Assembly: GCA_023055425.1 (NCBI GenBank)
Contig: JALGPY010000008.1
Location: 19,565,359-19,629,358, forward strand
Length of the DNA stretch: 64,000 nucleotides
Reading direction: 5' to 3'
From: Linanthus parryae
Lineage: Eukaryota > Streptophyta > Magnoliopsida > Ericales > Polemoniaceae
Below, one piece after another: positions 1 to 11,067 of the stretch. A program made the translations under genes and the position numbers. Below the pieces are notes generated by a model that saw only the letters and a program-made list of their open reading frames with translations, was not told the origin of the DNA and searched no databases. The first letter of the stretch is position 1; each line of letters begins with the position of its first letter.

Positions 1-3000
1 GCGATAGAAAGACTCCATTTTCAACTTGTTGCCAAACTTCCTTCGCCACTGGGCAAGAGGCGAGGACGTGAGTAGTGGATTCGCCCCTGTTACCGCATGC
101 ACTGCAAAATGCCGTCACCTCAATACTTCTTCTTCGAAGGTTGTCGATAGTTGGGATCCCATTATGAATACTCCGCCACAAATGATGCTGGATTTTTGGA
201 GGAACTTTTATTTTCCACAACTTGCTCATTGCTTTCGATGCCGTATCGGACGTTCCTTCAAGTGTTTCCGAGTTCTTGATTCGTTGAGCTTGTTGGTAAC
301 CCGTCTTTACCGAGTAAAAACCCACCTCCGAATAGTGCCATAAAAGTTTATCTTCCAACCCATTGGTGTGTATGGGGATACGCCTAACCTCCTCAATATC
401 AACAGGAGTCAAGTGATCATGCAGCGCTTGCAAATTCCAAGTTTTGTCATTGTTAATCAAGTCTTTGACCAATAATTCTTGATTAGTAGGTTGAACAAAG
501 AGCTTCAAAGATGGTTCCCGTGGTATCCACTTGTCCGCAACGCGAATTTTGCTTCCATCACCCACTCTTCATCTCAAGCCCGTATTCAATAATTTCCTTC
601 CAAGAAGAATACTCCTCCACGCATATGACGGCGCATGACCTAACTCAGCCTGTAAAAACTCTTTATTCTTGAAATACTTAGACTTTAGTACCCTACTTAG
701 TAAGGAGTTCGGATACCTTAGAATTCGCCAGCTTTGTTTGGCGAGCATGGCATCATTAAAGAGCTTCAAATCCTTAAAGGCTAGGCCCCCATGATCCTTT
801 TGTTGCTGAATCCGCTCCCATTTAATCCAGTTGATTCCCCTTTTATCCTCAGCTTTACTCCACCAAAACTGTCTGATATATTGTTCCATGCGATCACACA
901 CACTATCGGGAAGCTTGAAACAAGACATAGCATAAGTAGGTAGTGCTTGCGCGATAGCTCGAATTAGTACCTCTTTCCCTCCCATAGATAGAGATTTCCC
1001 CTTCCACCCTTTTAATTTCGAGACTAGTCTTTCAATTAAATGGGCAAAGGTGATGGCTTTCTTTCTCCCCATGGTGGTTGGAAGACCCAAATATTTCTCG
1101 TACTGGGCAATCTCTTGGACACCACAGAGTTGCATAATCTCTTCCTTGACCGCCGTTGGAGTGTTTGTAGAGAAAACAATGGCAGACTTGGATAAATTAA
1201 GTTGCTGACCCGATGCTTTACCATAGAGCTCGATAGTATCCATCAAAGTGGTGATATTCTCCCTGTTTGCCTGCGTAAAGAAGAGACTATCGTCAGCAAA
1301 AAATAAATGGGAGACCACTGGTCCTCCCCTTGATGCAGTAACTCCGTCCAGGTCACCATCATCAATAGCTGCTGTAATTGCTCTGGATAAGAGCTCACTG
1401 CAAAGGAGAAAAAGATAGGGGGAGAGAGGGCACCCCTGTCTTAGGCCCCTTTCCGGAATTACTTGCCCCATAACTGAGCCATTCCTGACGAAGCTATATG
1501 ATACAGTGGTCACACAGTTCATAACCGAACCTATAAAGCGAGGACCGAAGCCCATGTGAAACATTGTCTCCCTGAGAAACTGCCATTCAACTCTGTCGTA
1601 TGCCTTGCTCATGTCAACCTTGAGTGCTAAACTTCCCTCCTTTCCCTTTTTCCTCGTCTTCAGGGAATGAATCACCTCAAAAGCAGTGAGGATGTTATCC
1701 GAGACAAGTCGACCTGGAACGAAGGCACTTTGATTCTCCGCAATCAGTTTATTAAGTACTGTTTTGAGACGATTGGCTAGAGCCTTCGAGACAATCTTAT
1801 ACATGACGTTACAAAGACTAATAGGCCGGTAGTCACTTGCCTTGCGAGCCTGCTTCATCTTCGGAATCAGAGCAATAATTGTAGAATTATAAGATTCTAT
1901 GCTTTGGCCATCATTAAGTATACCGAGACATACCTTGGTGACATCGAAACCCACTGTTTCCCAATGCTTTTGGTAAAAGCCCGCCGTAAAACCATCAATT
2001 CCAGGGGCCTTGTCCGGACCCATCTGGAACAAAGCATTGTGAATGTCTTCGGGCGTGTAGGGGCTGTCAATTCTGTTGCACTCCTCCGGTGTTAGCATCT
2101 CAACCGAATGATGCAGCAGTGGACTTATCTCGTCCATTGTAGGCCGCGATGATTTGAAGATTGAGGCAAAATAGTCTTCAAGGCTTCTCACGATTTCTTC
2201 ATCTTCGGTTACCCACACCCCTTCGCTGTTTTCGATCCCATTTATGCTATTCCGAGCTCGTCTAACAGTGGCTTTAATATGAAAAAACCGCGTATTGCGA
2301 TCCCCTTGTTTGAGCCAATCCACCCTAGACCGCTGTTTCCACATATCTTCTTCTCTAGCCAAGATTTCATTCAACTCCTTCGTCAAAAGCCTTGTCTGCG
2401 CAATGCAATCCCTCGTCTGCGTTTGATTGCCGAGGGTCTCAAGTTTCTTAAGGATCTCGTCCTTCTGGCGACTAACATTGCCGAATTGGTTTTTGGACCA
2501 ACCCGTGAGGTGCTTGGCTAAGTGATGCAACTTTTCCTTCAATTGTAATCCCTCCGAAACAGCCCATTGATTTTCCACCGTGTGTTGATAGGTTTCATGT
2601 CGCCTCCACATATTTTCATAATAAAATCTTCTTCTACCACTAGGCTTCTTCTTCATTTGAACATATTCAATGAGTAGAGGTGCGTGATCCGAATTTGGAC
2701 CTACTATATGGGTCACTCTAGTGCCTCTATAATGATCAATCCATTTGAGATTTCCCACCGCCGGTCAATTCTCTCACGGATATTTGCCTCATCCGCTTGA
2801 TTATTTGACCAAGTGAAAGGGTTCCCTGAAAAGCCAAGATCAAAGAGTTCAAGATCATGTAATACATCATTGAAATCTTTTACCTGGCTAAAACTGATCT
2901 CTTGTCCTCCTTCCTTCTCATCCTGTGACTTAATAGCGTTAAAATCACCTGCTACAAGCCAAGGCATGTCTACCAACGGAGCCAGACGCCGCAAGAGAGC

Positions 3001-3357
3001 CCATGAATGAATCCTCTCCTCTCTGACTGGGTCACCATAAAAACCTGTGAATTTCCAAACCTGATTCGTACCAACTTCCTCTACAGTGGCATCCATGTGA
3101 TGGAGATTAGAGCTGTGTAGGGTTAATTTCACCATGTCTTTCCACATGATCGCCAACCCCCCTTTTCGTCCATCCGCATCCACATAAACACCACGAGCAA
3201 AACCTAACTTCTTTCTCACGTATTCCATGTCACTGGAGTTCAGCTTCGTTTCCGTGAGAAAAACGAGCTGAGGGGCATGACGTCTTACAACATCATGTAG
3301 CGTTCGGACCGTGTCAGGGTTCCCCAATCCCCGCACGTTCCAACATAATAGACTCAT
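1..3357 (-). pseudogene. LINE ORF2 (endonuclease-reverse transcriptase), broken by one frameshift and one stop
   Basis: ORF2 starts at 3357 with the AP-type endonuclease: the WNVRGL motif near the N-terminus, TETK, then GDFNAI and RIDR. At about 2755, right after RIDR, the frame shifts; the endonuclease end (SDHAPL) and the reverse transcriptase continue in another frame from 2758. The RT has the FADD catalytic motif at 1289-1300. A TGA at 569-571 interrupts the conserved GLRWRVGDG region where tryptophan (TGG) is expected, so this is a nonsense change and not a frameshift. The same frame then stays open from 568 to 1 and encodes the zf-RVT zinc-binding domain (CSACGN...THVLASCP). The RNase H domain is off the left edge. 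Confidence 0.9.
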
Positions 3358-4571
3358 TGTGCTCGGCAGTGCTGCGTAGCAGCCACTGCCGTTGGTGCAT
3401 TGGGTTCCTTAGAGGGGTACCCATCCTCAGTCAAACCAGTCCCGTTACCTCCAAAGGCTGCTGCCAAACTTTTAACAGCAGTACCTTTTGATTTTTTGTC
3501 AAGCACAATCTCTCTGTTAGGAAGCTTTGGTGGGGGTGTGATGATTGATTCAAACTTCCTTTTATCTTTCGTGACCTGTGGCTCATTGTCTTCCTCCATC
3601 ACCATTGCATTATTCTCGTCATTCGCACCAGTCCTCAAGCCAGTATTCACATCATCACTCTCCATCATGTTAAGAGTAGCATCGTGGTTCTCCCCCATTG
3701 TCTCTTGCGTACCTGATTTTGGCAAGACCTGCTCCTCCTCCACATTGTCAGTACCATCATATTGCGTCTGCGGCGTTTCTGTAGCAGGGGTTCCTCCATT
3801 CTTCGATTTCTTGGGGGAGTTCTGTCGTGGTTTCTTCTTCACAGGTGGTTGGTGGAGGAGCCACTTACTATACCCAGGTTGCTCTCCCTGGTTGATGAGG
3901 ACCTCTCTGTCATCGCACATGGAGCTAGGGTGGTTGAAACGCCCACACCAGCAGCATACGTCCGGGAGTCTTTCGTACTTGAAATCAAACCACATTCTCC
4001 CTCCCTTCGCCACCGTAAACACTCCACGCCTGAGTGGTTCCTTCACCTGTAGCCGAACTCGCGACCTTACATACGGGCCATTATCTCCGAAAGAGACGAG
4101 TGGGTCTGTGTCTAGGACCTCACCCAGAACCCGAGAGACTTTCTTCCCTGTTTCAGGCTTGATTAGGTGGACGGGTAAGTTCGAGATCTGCACCCAAACG
4201 TCAATTGTGTCCAGTCGAATCTTCTCTACTTCATCCCCAATCTTCCAATCCTTCCAAACTAGAATGAGGCCATCAAAAACCCAGGGTCCCCCTCCGACAA
4301 TTCTCTGTTTCACCTTCTCATCTGGGAACTTGAACAAAAATAAGCCGTCCTGGATTTCCAGAATGTCCACCCGATCTCCATTGTTCCAGATTCGTTTGAT
4401 GAAAACCTGCATTGCAAAAGAGTTGACCTTACCTCCCATGAAGATTCCGATCATACATATTTTGCAATCTTCCACTGCTTGATCACAGAACTCGTCATCG
4501 AACTCAATCACCTCGGTTTCTTCCTTCAGCGTGAGTGTTAGTTCGAACCTCTCAGCAATCGAATCCGCCAT
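3354..4571 (-). CDS. LINE ORF1 protein (DUF4283 plus CCHC zinc knuckle)
   Basis: This 405-residue protein is the RNA-binding partner of LINE ORF2. The N-terminal half (about residues 35-190) resembles the DUF4283 domain typical of plant LINE ORF1 and related proteins. It is followed by a zf-CCHC_4 knuckle, CCWCGRFNHPSSMC, with spacing CX2CX4HX4C at about residues 207-220. The C-terminal half is charged, low-complexity sequence rich in Lys, Glu, Asn and Thr. The start at 4571 is the first in-frame ATG after a leader with repeated TTAGGGTTT-like motifs. The stop overlaps the ORF2 start as ATGA (3354-3357), which suggests ORF2 is translated by termination-reinitiation. The frame is intact. It serves the element, not the host. 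Confidence 0.88.
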   Translation of the reverse strand: MADSIAERFELTLTLKEETEVIEFDDEFCDQAVEDCKICMIGIFMGGKVNSFAMQVFIKRIWNNGDRVDILEIQDGLFLFKFPDEKVKQRIVGGGPWVFDGLILVWKDWKIGDEVEKIRLDTIDVWVQISNLPVHLIKPETGKKVSRVLGEVLDTDPLVSFGDNGPYVRSRVRLQVKEPLRRGVFTVAKGGRMWFDFKYERLPDVCCWCGRFNHPSSMCDDREVLINQGEQPGYSKWLLHQPPVKKKPRQNSPKKSKNGGTPATETPQTQYDGTDNVEEEQVLPKSGTQETMGENHDATLNMMESDDVNTGLRTGANDENNAMVMEEDNEPQVTKDKRKFESIITPPPKLPNREIVLDKKSKGTAVKSLAAAFGGNGTGLTEDGYPSKEPNAPTAVAATQHCRAQ

Positions 4572-4680
4572 TGGCAGCGGCTAGAAAGTTTCCGGCGGAT
4601 TTTAGGGTTTCCGGCGGCTTTTAGGGTTTTTCAAGGTTAACTCTCTAGAGAGAGACTCATATCTGTATTTATCTATATGG

Positions 4681-5660
4681 ATGAAAATTGTCTTCTACTT
4701 CACTTTTTTTTTTTTTTTTTCTAATGAGATGTATTCCATCCCATAATATACTATTTCATTTGAAATTTCTTAATAGTTCATTCTGCGATTAAATATTTAT
4801 TAACATTTTAATGTCTAGCAATTTAAAAATAAAATATCAAACATTACATCATTTTGATACCTTTAGAAGTTACCAAGTGTGGCAGTTGTATAATTTTATA
4901 TGTTACATAATCGGTTCGGTTTGATTTTCAAGGTATCTCAAGTCAAAACCGAATCGTCTTATACGGTTTATGATCTTTACAAACCTAATCCTAACCATAA
5001 TAGCTTTCAAATCGAATCGAACCGAACCAAATCGCCAGTTCGGCTCGGATTGTTGTTTTTCCCATTTGAATTTACATCCCTACGTTGAAGACACTTTCCA
5101 GTCCTATAATTTGGTGAAAATGTGCTTTGATTCTATGACGTTGAACAATATATCACACTACCCTTAACGATATCATATCCCATAATGCATGAGGTATCTG
5201 TATTAAGCCATAATAGATGGATGGAAATTGTCTTTTACTTCACTTTTTTTAATGAGTGAATGAACCTACAACTTCCCATGAAAATAGGAAATATATTATT
5301 AAATTGGTGAGGTACATAATTCAAATTGAAAATTATTGAGGAAGATAACGTACCAAGTCTGTCTTTTGGTGAAGAATCCTTAAATCATTTATTTAAACGA
5401 CAATTCAGTAGTGGGGAGCTGCTGGCCCGTTACTACATTTGAATATGCATGCATGCTTATTTATTCGTAGTCGTCCATTATTTTATCTTTATTCTTGTGT
5501 AATGATATAGACGGTAGACCACTTGTGTTATTTGCCGGCGATAACATTGACAAAGTGAGCTGCGATTATAATTATGAGGCTGACTAATTTTTGACAAAAA
5601 TAATTATCAGGCTGATAAGGAAGTTTAATACCAAATTAATATTGACAAGACGTCAAAGAC
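4681..5660. other. AT-rich spacer with a dispersed direct repeat, no gene
   Basis: No coding region is supported here. A roughly 45-bp segment containing AAATTGTCTTCTACTTCAC and a T-run (4684-4727) recurs with small changes at 5221-5253. At 4910-5060 the sequence is rich in GGTTCGGTT/AACCGAA words, a composition common in degenerate plant DNA transposons, but I see no clear ends. Confidence 0.5.
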
Positions 5661-5667
5661 ATTGTGC

Positions 5668-6034
5668 TCTCCCGTCTCTTTGTTCTCATTTAATTTTTTT
5701 ATTCGTATATGGGTCACTTTGACCGGGTAATTTGGATAGCAAAATAATACGATTTCTTGATAACTTTTTCACCATATTATAGAGCAACTTTTACGTTACA
5801 ACACCATGAAAAAATTATAAAAAATTACATCGATTTGCTATTCAAATCACCGGGTCAAAGTGACCCACTGAATAGTGACAAAAATAAAATTGGGAATAAA
5901 GAGACGGGATTGACTAGTAGTTTTCAAAAAATTACATCGGTTTGCTATTCAAATCACCGGGTCAAAGTGACCCACTGGATAGTGACAAAAATAAGATTGG
6001 GAATAAAGAGACAGGACAGACTAGTAGTTTTCTA
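5668..6034. mobile_element. Foldback MITE with one arm duplicated in tandem
   Basis: The left arm (about 5670-5790) begins CTCCCGTCTCTTTGTTCTCA. The right arm (about 5800-5910) is its reverse complement with scattered mismatches; for example 5711-5743 pairs with 5834-5866. The right arm is then repeated: 5821-5927 and 5928-6034 are two copies of a 107-bp unit with about 92 percent identity by eye. The TIR start recalls Stowaway-type (Tc1/mariner) MITEs, but I cannot read a clean TA target site duplication, so the superfamily is open. No coding capacity. Confidence 0.65.
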
Positions 6035-6234
6035 AAAAGTAACAAAATTCCTTTTAACAGACAGAGTCTACAATACCAGTGACTAAAAGTTGACGAGAAG
6101 ACAGACTACAAGCATTATTGTCCCCTTTTGATTGAGAATAGGTAAAATTCAACTACACACTAGTACCTCCTCTTATCTCCACCATTCTCTGCCCCGCTCA
6201 CCTTCTCCATACAACACTAGTACTCCCTCTAACC

Positions 6235-6420
6235 TAGGGCTGGCAATATTCGACACGACACGACAACACGACTCGAAATCGAAACGAAGTTAGCGGGTTT
6301 GGGTCGACACGAACCCGTTTTAATTCTAAACGTGTCGACACGAAATCGACACGAAATTAACAGGTCGGGTTCGGGTCAACCCGCGGGTTATGCGGGTTGA
6401 TCCATTTAACCGGTTGAACC
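6235..6420. mobile_element. End fragment of a hAT-like element, inverted relative to 8465-9370
   Basis: It starts TAGGGCTGGCAATATTCGAC at 6235. The next roughly 170 bases match, in reverse complement, the right end of the element at 8465-9370 and share its CGACACGA/CGGGTTGACC-rich subterminal sequence. I find no matching second end before 8465, and the flanking 8 bases (CTCTAACC) do not recur at a plausible right end. So this is either a truncated copy or one whose other end was lost to later insertions. Confidence 0.6.
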
Positions 6421-7543
6421 ATGTAACACACACAAATCAACCATTGTTTGGTCACATTCACATAACTTATGGGCCATATTCGTAAATATCCATACTTTAT
6501 CAAAAAGTAAAACTAAAACCTAGATCTGTAACAACGCAACTTTGCTCATTCCTTTGCCTTCTCTCTCTATCATCCAACGCATCTTTCTGAATCATCCTCA
6601 CCATTTACCACCGCCTCAACCTCAAATCTCTCCCTGTCATCTTCACTTCCTCTGTAATGCTAGTTTCCCTTCCCGGCTCTCTCTCTCTCTCACACAACGA
6701 TGAACAACCCAACATACTTGAAGCCACCAAGTCTCTCACACAACGATGAACAACCCAACATACTTGAGTCCAACCATCAAAACAACTGGCCACCATAGCT
6801 CCTCCATTGCCCAGCACATTACAAACCCAAAACTATATCCCCACAACTCCTCGAATCACCACCACCACCACCTGAAACCCACCACTCCATCTCAATTACA
6901 GACACAGAATCAAACCTAGACCCAATGGGAACAACTACCCACACCCAATCGAAGCAAGCTCCGTTCTAAAGAAGGAAGAAGAATAGAAGGATATTGCCGC
7001 TGTCGGAGGCGCCTCCAGATCTGGGTTCCTCCGTTAGAGGGCGACAGAGTGCAGAAGTGAAGATAGAGAGGAGGAGGGAGACGAGGAAGAAGAAGGGGAG
7101 GGCATGAGAAGAAGCAGACAGCCACAACCAACGTTCCGTCGCCGCCGTCGGCGCTGCGTTATGATCTGGTTCTCGGCTACAAACAGAGCCTCGACGATTG
7201 AGATAGAAGATGACGACGAATACGAGGGTTGTATATCCCCGAATCTCTTTCTTCTCCTCCGCCATCGATTAACCCAGAGAAGACGGCAGAGAGGGTCGGA
7301 GATGCGGTGGTGATTTTGGGGATTCAGGGGTTAAATCGAGAGAGGGAGGAGTGGAATTGGAGGTTTTGTGGGTTGATTGCCAGGTTGAGTTCGCCGGAGT
7401 AGAGGGAGGCTGAAGGTAGGGGTTTGAGGTCGGTGTTAACTGGGTTTGAATTGGCGATGGAAGATGGGGATGTCGATAGTGGTGGGTGTTGAAATAGATG
7501 AGGAGCGACTGAGAGAGATAAAGAGGGGGAGAGAAGAGGAGGC
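6421..7543. other. Unassigned transposon-like filler, purine/pyrimidine-rich
   Basis: Short overlapping frames on both strands in CT- or GA-rich DNA show no recognisable domain. Its sequence (TCTCTCTC stretches, CACCACCACC) resembles the interior of the Mutator element at 31534-33149. It may be the inside of an older composite element whose right end is near 9459 (GTCTTTTACCC). I see no supportable gene. Confidence 0.35.
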
Positions 7544-7546
7544 TAA

Positions 7547-8235
7547 GACCACCCACAGCAGTGGAGATGGAGATCGAGCGCGCGATTAGCAGCTGCAGCA
7601 GCACGGGCTTGCAGCCGAGGTCGTCGTTAATCGGAGCTCGCCGGGCTTGGAGGCGAGCTTGGCGGAGACCGTGGGCGAGGTCGAGATCGGTGGGACAGCG
7701 CAGGTGTCGGGTGAGGGTTTACTGGGTTTGTTTCAGTATTGGTAGTGGAGGGTGGGGGTTGGGTTTATGTAAACTACATTATAACCCCCCTCCCAAATTA
7801 ATATAGTTTGTATTTATTACAAATTCGACCCATGTATATAAGTTTGTATCCAAATGTTGTGTTTGAATAATTAATGTTTAGGGAAATGGATTTATTGAAA
7901 CTAATTAAAAATCTAAACAATAAAAACACAAAATTACATAATAAGAATTATTAAAGTTGGGGTGTTTAGTGTATTTAACTATGTAGGGTTGCGATTGTCT
8001 TCTTGGGTTGCGATTGATAAAAAATATAGGGTTGCGATTGTCTTATTGACTAAAGTTGGAGTGTTTAGTGTATTTAACTATGTAGTAGTGTAGTTTCAAT
8101 AAAATATAATAGAAGGGGAGGAATAGTGTTTTGACTGTTGTAGCTATTAGGGTAGAATTGTAAATATTAAGAACATTAATAGTGGGGTAAGGTAGGGACA
8201 CGTGGGCTGGGGGGAGCTCACTGCTGTGGGTGGTC
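7547..8235. mobile_element. PIF/Harbinger-type MITE or non-autonomous element
   Basis: Terminal inverted repeats GACCACCCACAGCAGTG (7547-7563) and its reverse complement (8219-8235) are flanked by a TAA/TAA 3-bp duplication (7544-7546, 8236-8238). The TWA target and the terminal sequence fit PIF/Harbinger. The 689-bp interior has no transposase; its left third is GC-rich and its right two thirds are AT-rich, with a partly repeated GGGTTGCGATTGTCTT motif at 7986-8043. Confidence 0.75.
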
Positions 8236-8464
8236 TAATGGTGCTATTCGGTGAAGGTAAGAGAGGGAGCAGGAAGGGGTGGAGAAGGAGGTGGTGGAGG
8301 AATTCATCAGAGAGTAGAGGGAGAGAAAGAGAAAATGTCAGGGTTAGAAATTAGGGGGTGAGGAGAATAAATAGTTTTATACTTGTGTAATTTTTCTTGA
8401 AGGTGAGGGTATATATATCTTTTTGCCTCTCAGTTAGTTGTCATTAGCCACCGTTAGCTGACAG

Positions 8465-9370
8465 TAGGGCTGGCAATTCGGGTCAACCCGCTGGGTTACG
8501 GGTCGTGTCAACCCGTGACGTGTCAGTATCGGGTTGACCCGTTGCTGACCCGGGTCCATATTCGTGTCATACTCCCAGACCCGAACCCGACCTGTTTATT
8601 AAACGGGTAACCCGGCACGACCCGGGTAACCCGTTTAATTAACAGGCTGGTTCGGTTGAACGATTTCGGGCTTCATCCGGTCTTTCCTCTCGCACAAATC
8701 AAAACTAAAAGAAGAAAAAGAATAGCGGCGAAGGTGAAGAAAACACACTAAAAAAAGAAATCACAAACGGCGAACTCCATATCATAACAATCGAAGACAG
8801 TTTCATGGGAGAGAGATTGGCTGATGAGTTGTTCTTCGTGAGAGAGAGATGGGAAAGAGACTGTTGGGTTGTTCTTGTGAGAGCGAGAGAGAGCAAGATG
8901 GGAGAGGGATGGTTGGGTTGTTCTTCGTGAGAGTGAGAGCGAGTGGGATTACAAATCTAAGTGGAAGTGAAAAGTAAGATAAATCGGTGGTTAAGGTGAA
9001 TGTCATAGGTTAGGTTGGGAGGATAAGGCTACTACCAGCAAATGGTACTCTCTTTTTTTGAGAAATTTGTATATATGCCTCACTTTTTCTGATATTTGCA
9101 TTTTTGTCATGATAAGTTAGGTTATTACTTCACTTCAGCAAGCAGGTTATGACAGGTTATGACATTATGGGCCGTAAATAAAATCTTATGCGTGTTAAAC
9201 AGGTCAACCCGCTAACCCGGCGGGTTGACCCGAACCCGACCCGAATAATTTCGTGTCGATTTCGTGTTGACCCGTTTAGATTTTTAGCGGGTTCGTGTCG
9301 ACCCTAACCCGCTAACTTCGTGTCGATTTCGAGTCGTGTTGTTGTGTCGTGTCGAATATTGCCAGCCCTA
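8465..9370. mobile_element. Non-autonomous hAT-like element with perfect 8-bp target site duplication
   Basis: The element starts TAGGGCTGGCAA (8465) and ends TTGCCAGCCCTA (9370). The 8 bases GCTGACAG lie immediately on both sides (8457-8464 and 9371-9378), the 8-bp duplication expected of hAT transposases. The subterminal regions are packed with CGGGTT/AACCCG words that can pair with each other. The 906-bp interior encodes nothing recognisable. It sits inside an older element-like sequence, since the flanks (GTTAGCTGACAG...GGGATAG) join smoothly when it is removed. Confidence 0.85.
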
Positions 9371-9378
9371 GCTGACAG

Positions 9379-9860
9379 GGATAGTTTTTGTAATTTCCCA
9401 AAGATTAGAGATGTTTTTGTTATTTACCAAATTTTAGGGGTGGTTTTTGTCTTTTACCCAAAAGAAAGTCATCTACATTGGTAAGTTTATGAACCACAAC
9501 ACAATTAACGGTTCTTCATCCATCCACGTAGAGAGAGTTAGGTGAAATTAAATAATGAACCCCTAACGTTTAATTAATTTCTTACTTTTTTAAGCTCCAT
9601 CCCGCGGTCAGCCACAAAATTGAACGAAACTTCTCCAACAAGCTTTGCCTCAAAATGCTACCCACAACTCGAATACCGGAAACACCCATCAACATTTTTC
9701 ACCCCCGTCGTATCGCCTTATATGAGCAAGTCTCAGATGAGGGTGTTTTCATCATTCGTGCTTCATTCTCCTGCAAGTTTCTGTAGGAAATTTTCAAATT
9801 CCCTACTCGGAATTCAAACACTTAAACATATTCCTAGGAATTCAAACTTTTAAAATTCAT
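9379..9860. other. Spacer, with a Mutator-like right end near 9459
   Basis: The stretch 9380-9459 ends GGTTTTTGTCTTTTACCC and resembles the right terminus of the Mutator element at 33149. No matching left terminus or duplication was found. The rest, to 9860, is the sequence that lay directly upstream of RNR2 before the 9870-11056 insertion. It contains CATCCCGCGG at about 9599, a weak E2F-like core. No gene is supported. Confidence 0.4.
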
Positions 9861-9869
9861 ATTCTATAG

Positions 9870-11056
9870 GATAAATTGCATATACGGTACCCATAATTTG
9901 AATTTTATGCGGATCAAGTACCCATAGTTTCAACTGCAGAATTAACTGTACTTATATTCAATTTATTGTAACGATGATACATTCTGTTAACTTTATAAAA
10001 TAAAGATTAGCGTTTCTCTTATTTTCACTCCAATTTTTTAGCATAAAATTGCAAATTTCACCCACAATTTTAACAATGTTACATAACATACATTTTCAAA
10101 AGGTAATATTTACTTTTCTAAAAAAAAGTAATATTTACTTATATATATTAAATAAATATAAAATATTTTTAGAAAAAAGTTTAACATATTTTTATATAAA
10201 AAGTGGTAGTACAAGGTACCGCTACATTTTTTTTAAAATGCAATCAGTCATTCTCATCCATCATAAAAATTCACAATTACATAGAAATCCAAAAGAGATG
10301 TCTCTTATTCAAAGATCATATAATAGGTCTTTAGAAGCGAGAAACACGGCTGTGAGCTATCCATAGAAGACAACTTAACATTACTCATTTCATAATCTGG
10401 TCTACACATTTCGTAAATTTTTAAGACGAACAAATTGACAACTATCGCTTCAAACAATTTCTGAACATCTATACGCTCCAGCATCATCACCAATTGGCTT
10501 AAATGCCTTTTTCCCTCCATCATTGAGAGGAACGAGACTGGTGAAGAAAATAATCCGTCTATTACAATAGTAAAATTCAGTCTTCACAAGAAATTCACAT
10601 AAAAAATTGCAAGACGAAGTGACACATAACGTCACACTTATATAGTAGATTATCACCTTAGTGTAGAGAATAGCCACACTAAGGCGGTAGTTGGCCGCTC
10701 CTAGATGGTAGTTAGCCGCTTCTTCGCGGAAGTGAACCGCTCCTAGGCGCTAGTTGGCTGCCCTTTGACAGAAGAGAATCGTTCACAAGCGGTAGTTGGC
10801 CGTTATTTGACGGAAAATCGCTCTTAAACGGTCGAAACTGGAATTACATAGAGAAAACAACAAAAACCGACAACAAGAAAAAGAGCAGAGACCTTGCTGA
10901 CGGCGAGCCCCTCGAAACAAAAATGGAGAGCAAGTTAACGGAAGATACCCATTTTATAACAAATTGAGAGTACGAGCACCGTGGATGCTCCAATTGAAAC
11001 TACTGGTACTTAATCTGCACAAAACCAAACCATGAATACCACCGATGCAATTTAGC
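9870..11056. mobile_element. Non-autonomous Mutator-like element inserted in the RNR2 promoter
   Basis: The left terminus GATAAATTGCATATACGGTA and the reverse complement of the right terminus (GCTAAATTGCATCGGTGGTA) match over about 120 bp with gaps, for example GTACCCATAGTTTCAACTG against GTACCAGTAGTTTCAATTG. The flanks ATTCTATAG (9861-9869) and ATTCTATAT (11057-11065) agree at 8 of 9 positions, which fits the 9-bp duplication of Mutator-like elements. There is no transposase. The interior is AT-rich on the left and holds a 42-bp minisatellite on the right. Confidence 0.78.
10683..10830. repeat. About 3.5 copies of a 42-bp minisatellite inside the Mutator-like element
   Basis: Units start at about 10704, 10746 and 10788, with a partial unit before them. 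Each has a core GCGGTAGTTGGCCGCT followed by a GAAGTGAATCGCTC-like half. The units are diverged from one another. The repeat is GC-rich in otherwise AT-rich DNA and ends about 230 bp before the RNR2 TATA box. Confidence 0.7.
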
Positions 11057-11059
11057 ATT

Positions 11060-11067
11060 CTATATAA
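11060..11067 (+). promoter_or_regulatory. TATA box of RNR2, within the transposon target site duplication
   Basis: CTATATAA lies about 95-100 bp before the RNR2 start codon. It overlaps the right-hand copy of the 9-bp duplication (11057-11065) left by the Mutator-like element. The left-hand copy reads CTATAGGA and is no longer a good TATA box. The call rests on position and motif; no transcription start is known. Confidence 0.6.

Larger units (their letters stand above)
1..4680 (-). mobile_element. L1-type LINE retrotransposon, 3' end beyond the left edge
   Basis: A non-LTR retrotransposon read on the minus strand, with ORF1 (3354-4571) followed by ORF2 (1-3357, broken). The order is nucleic-acid-binding ORF1, then endonuclease, reverse transcriptase and zf-RVT zinc-binding domain, as in plant L1 LINEs. 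The 5' end lies in roughly 4600-4690, just upstream of the ORF1 start. The RNase H domain, 3' UTR and poly(A) tail would lie left of position 1, so no target site duplication can be read. The coding region carries only one frameshift and one stop, so the copy is old enough to be dead but not ancient. Confidence 0.9.

Noticed and set aside
26..343. A 105-codon plus-strand frame at the left edge
   Set aside because: It is antisense to the zf-RVT region of LINE ORF2, which stays open on the minus strand to position 1.
3400..4482. A 360-codon open frame on the plus strand
   Set aside because: It is antisense to LINE ORF1, which has DUF4283 and a zinc knuckle. The plus frame has no recognisable domain.
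6605..7806. A cluster of short frames considered as a captured host gene
   Set aside because: All are in CT/GA-rich simple sequence, overlap on both strands, and none has a domain or splice pattern.
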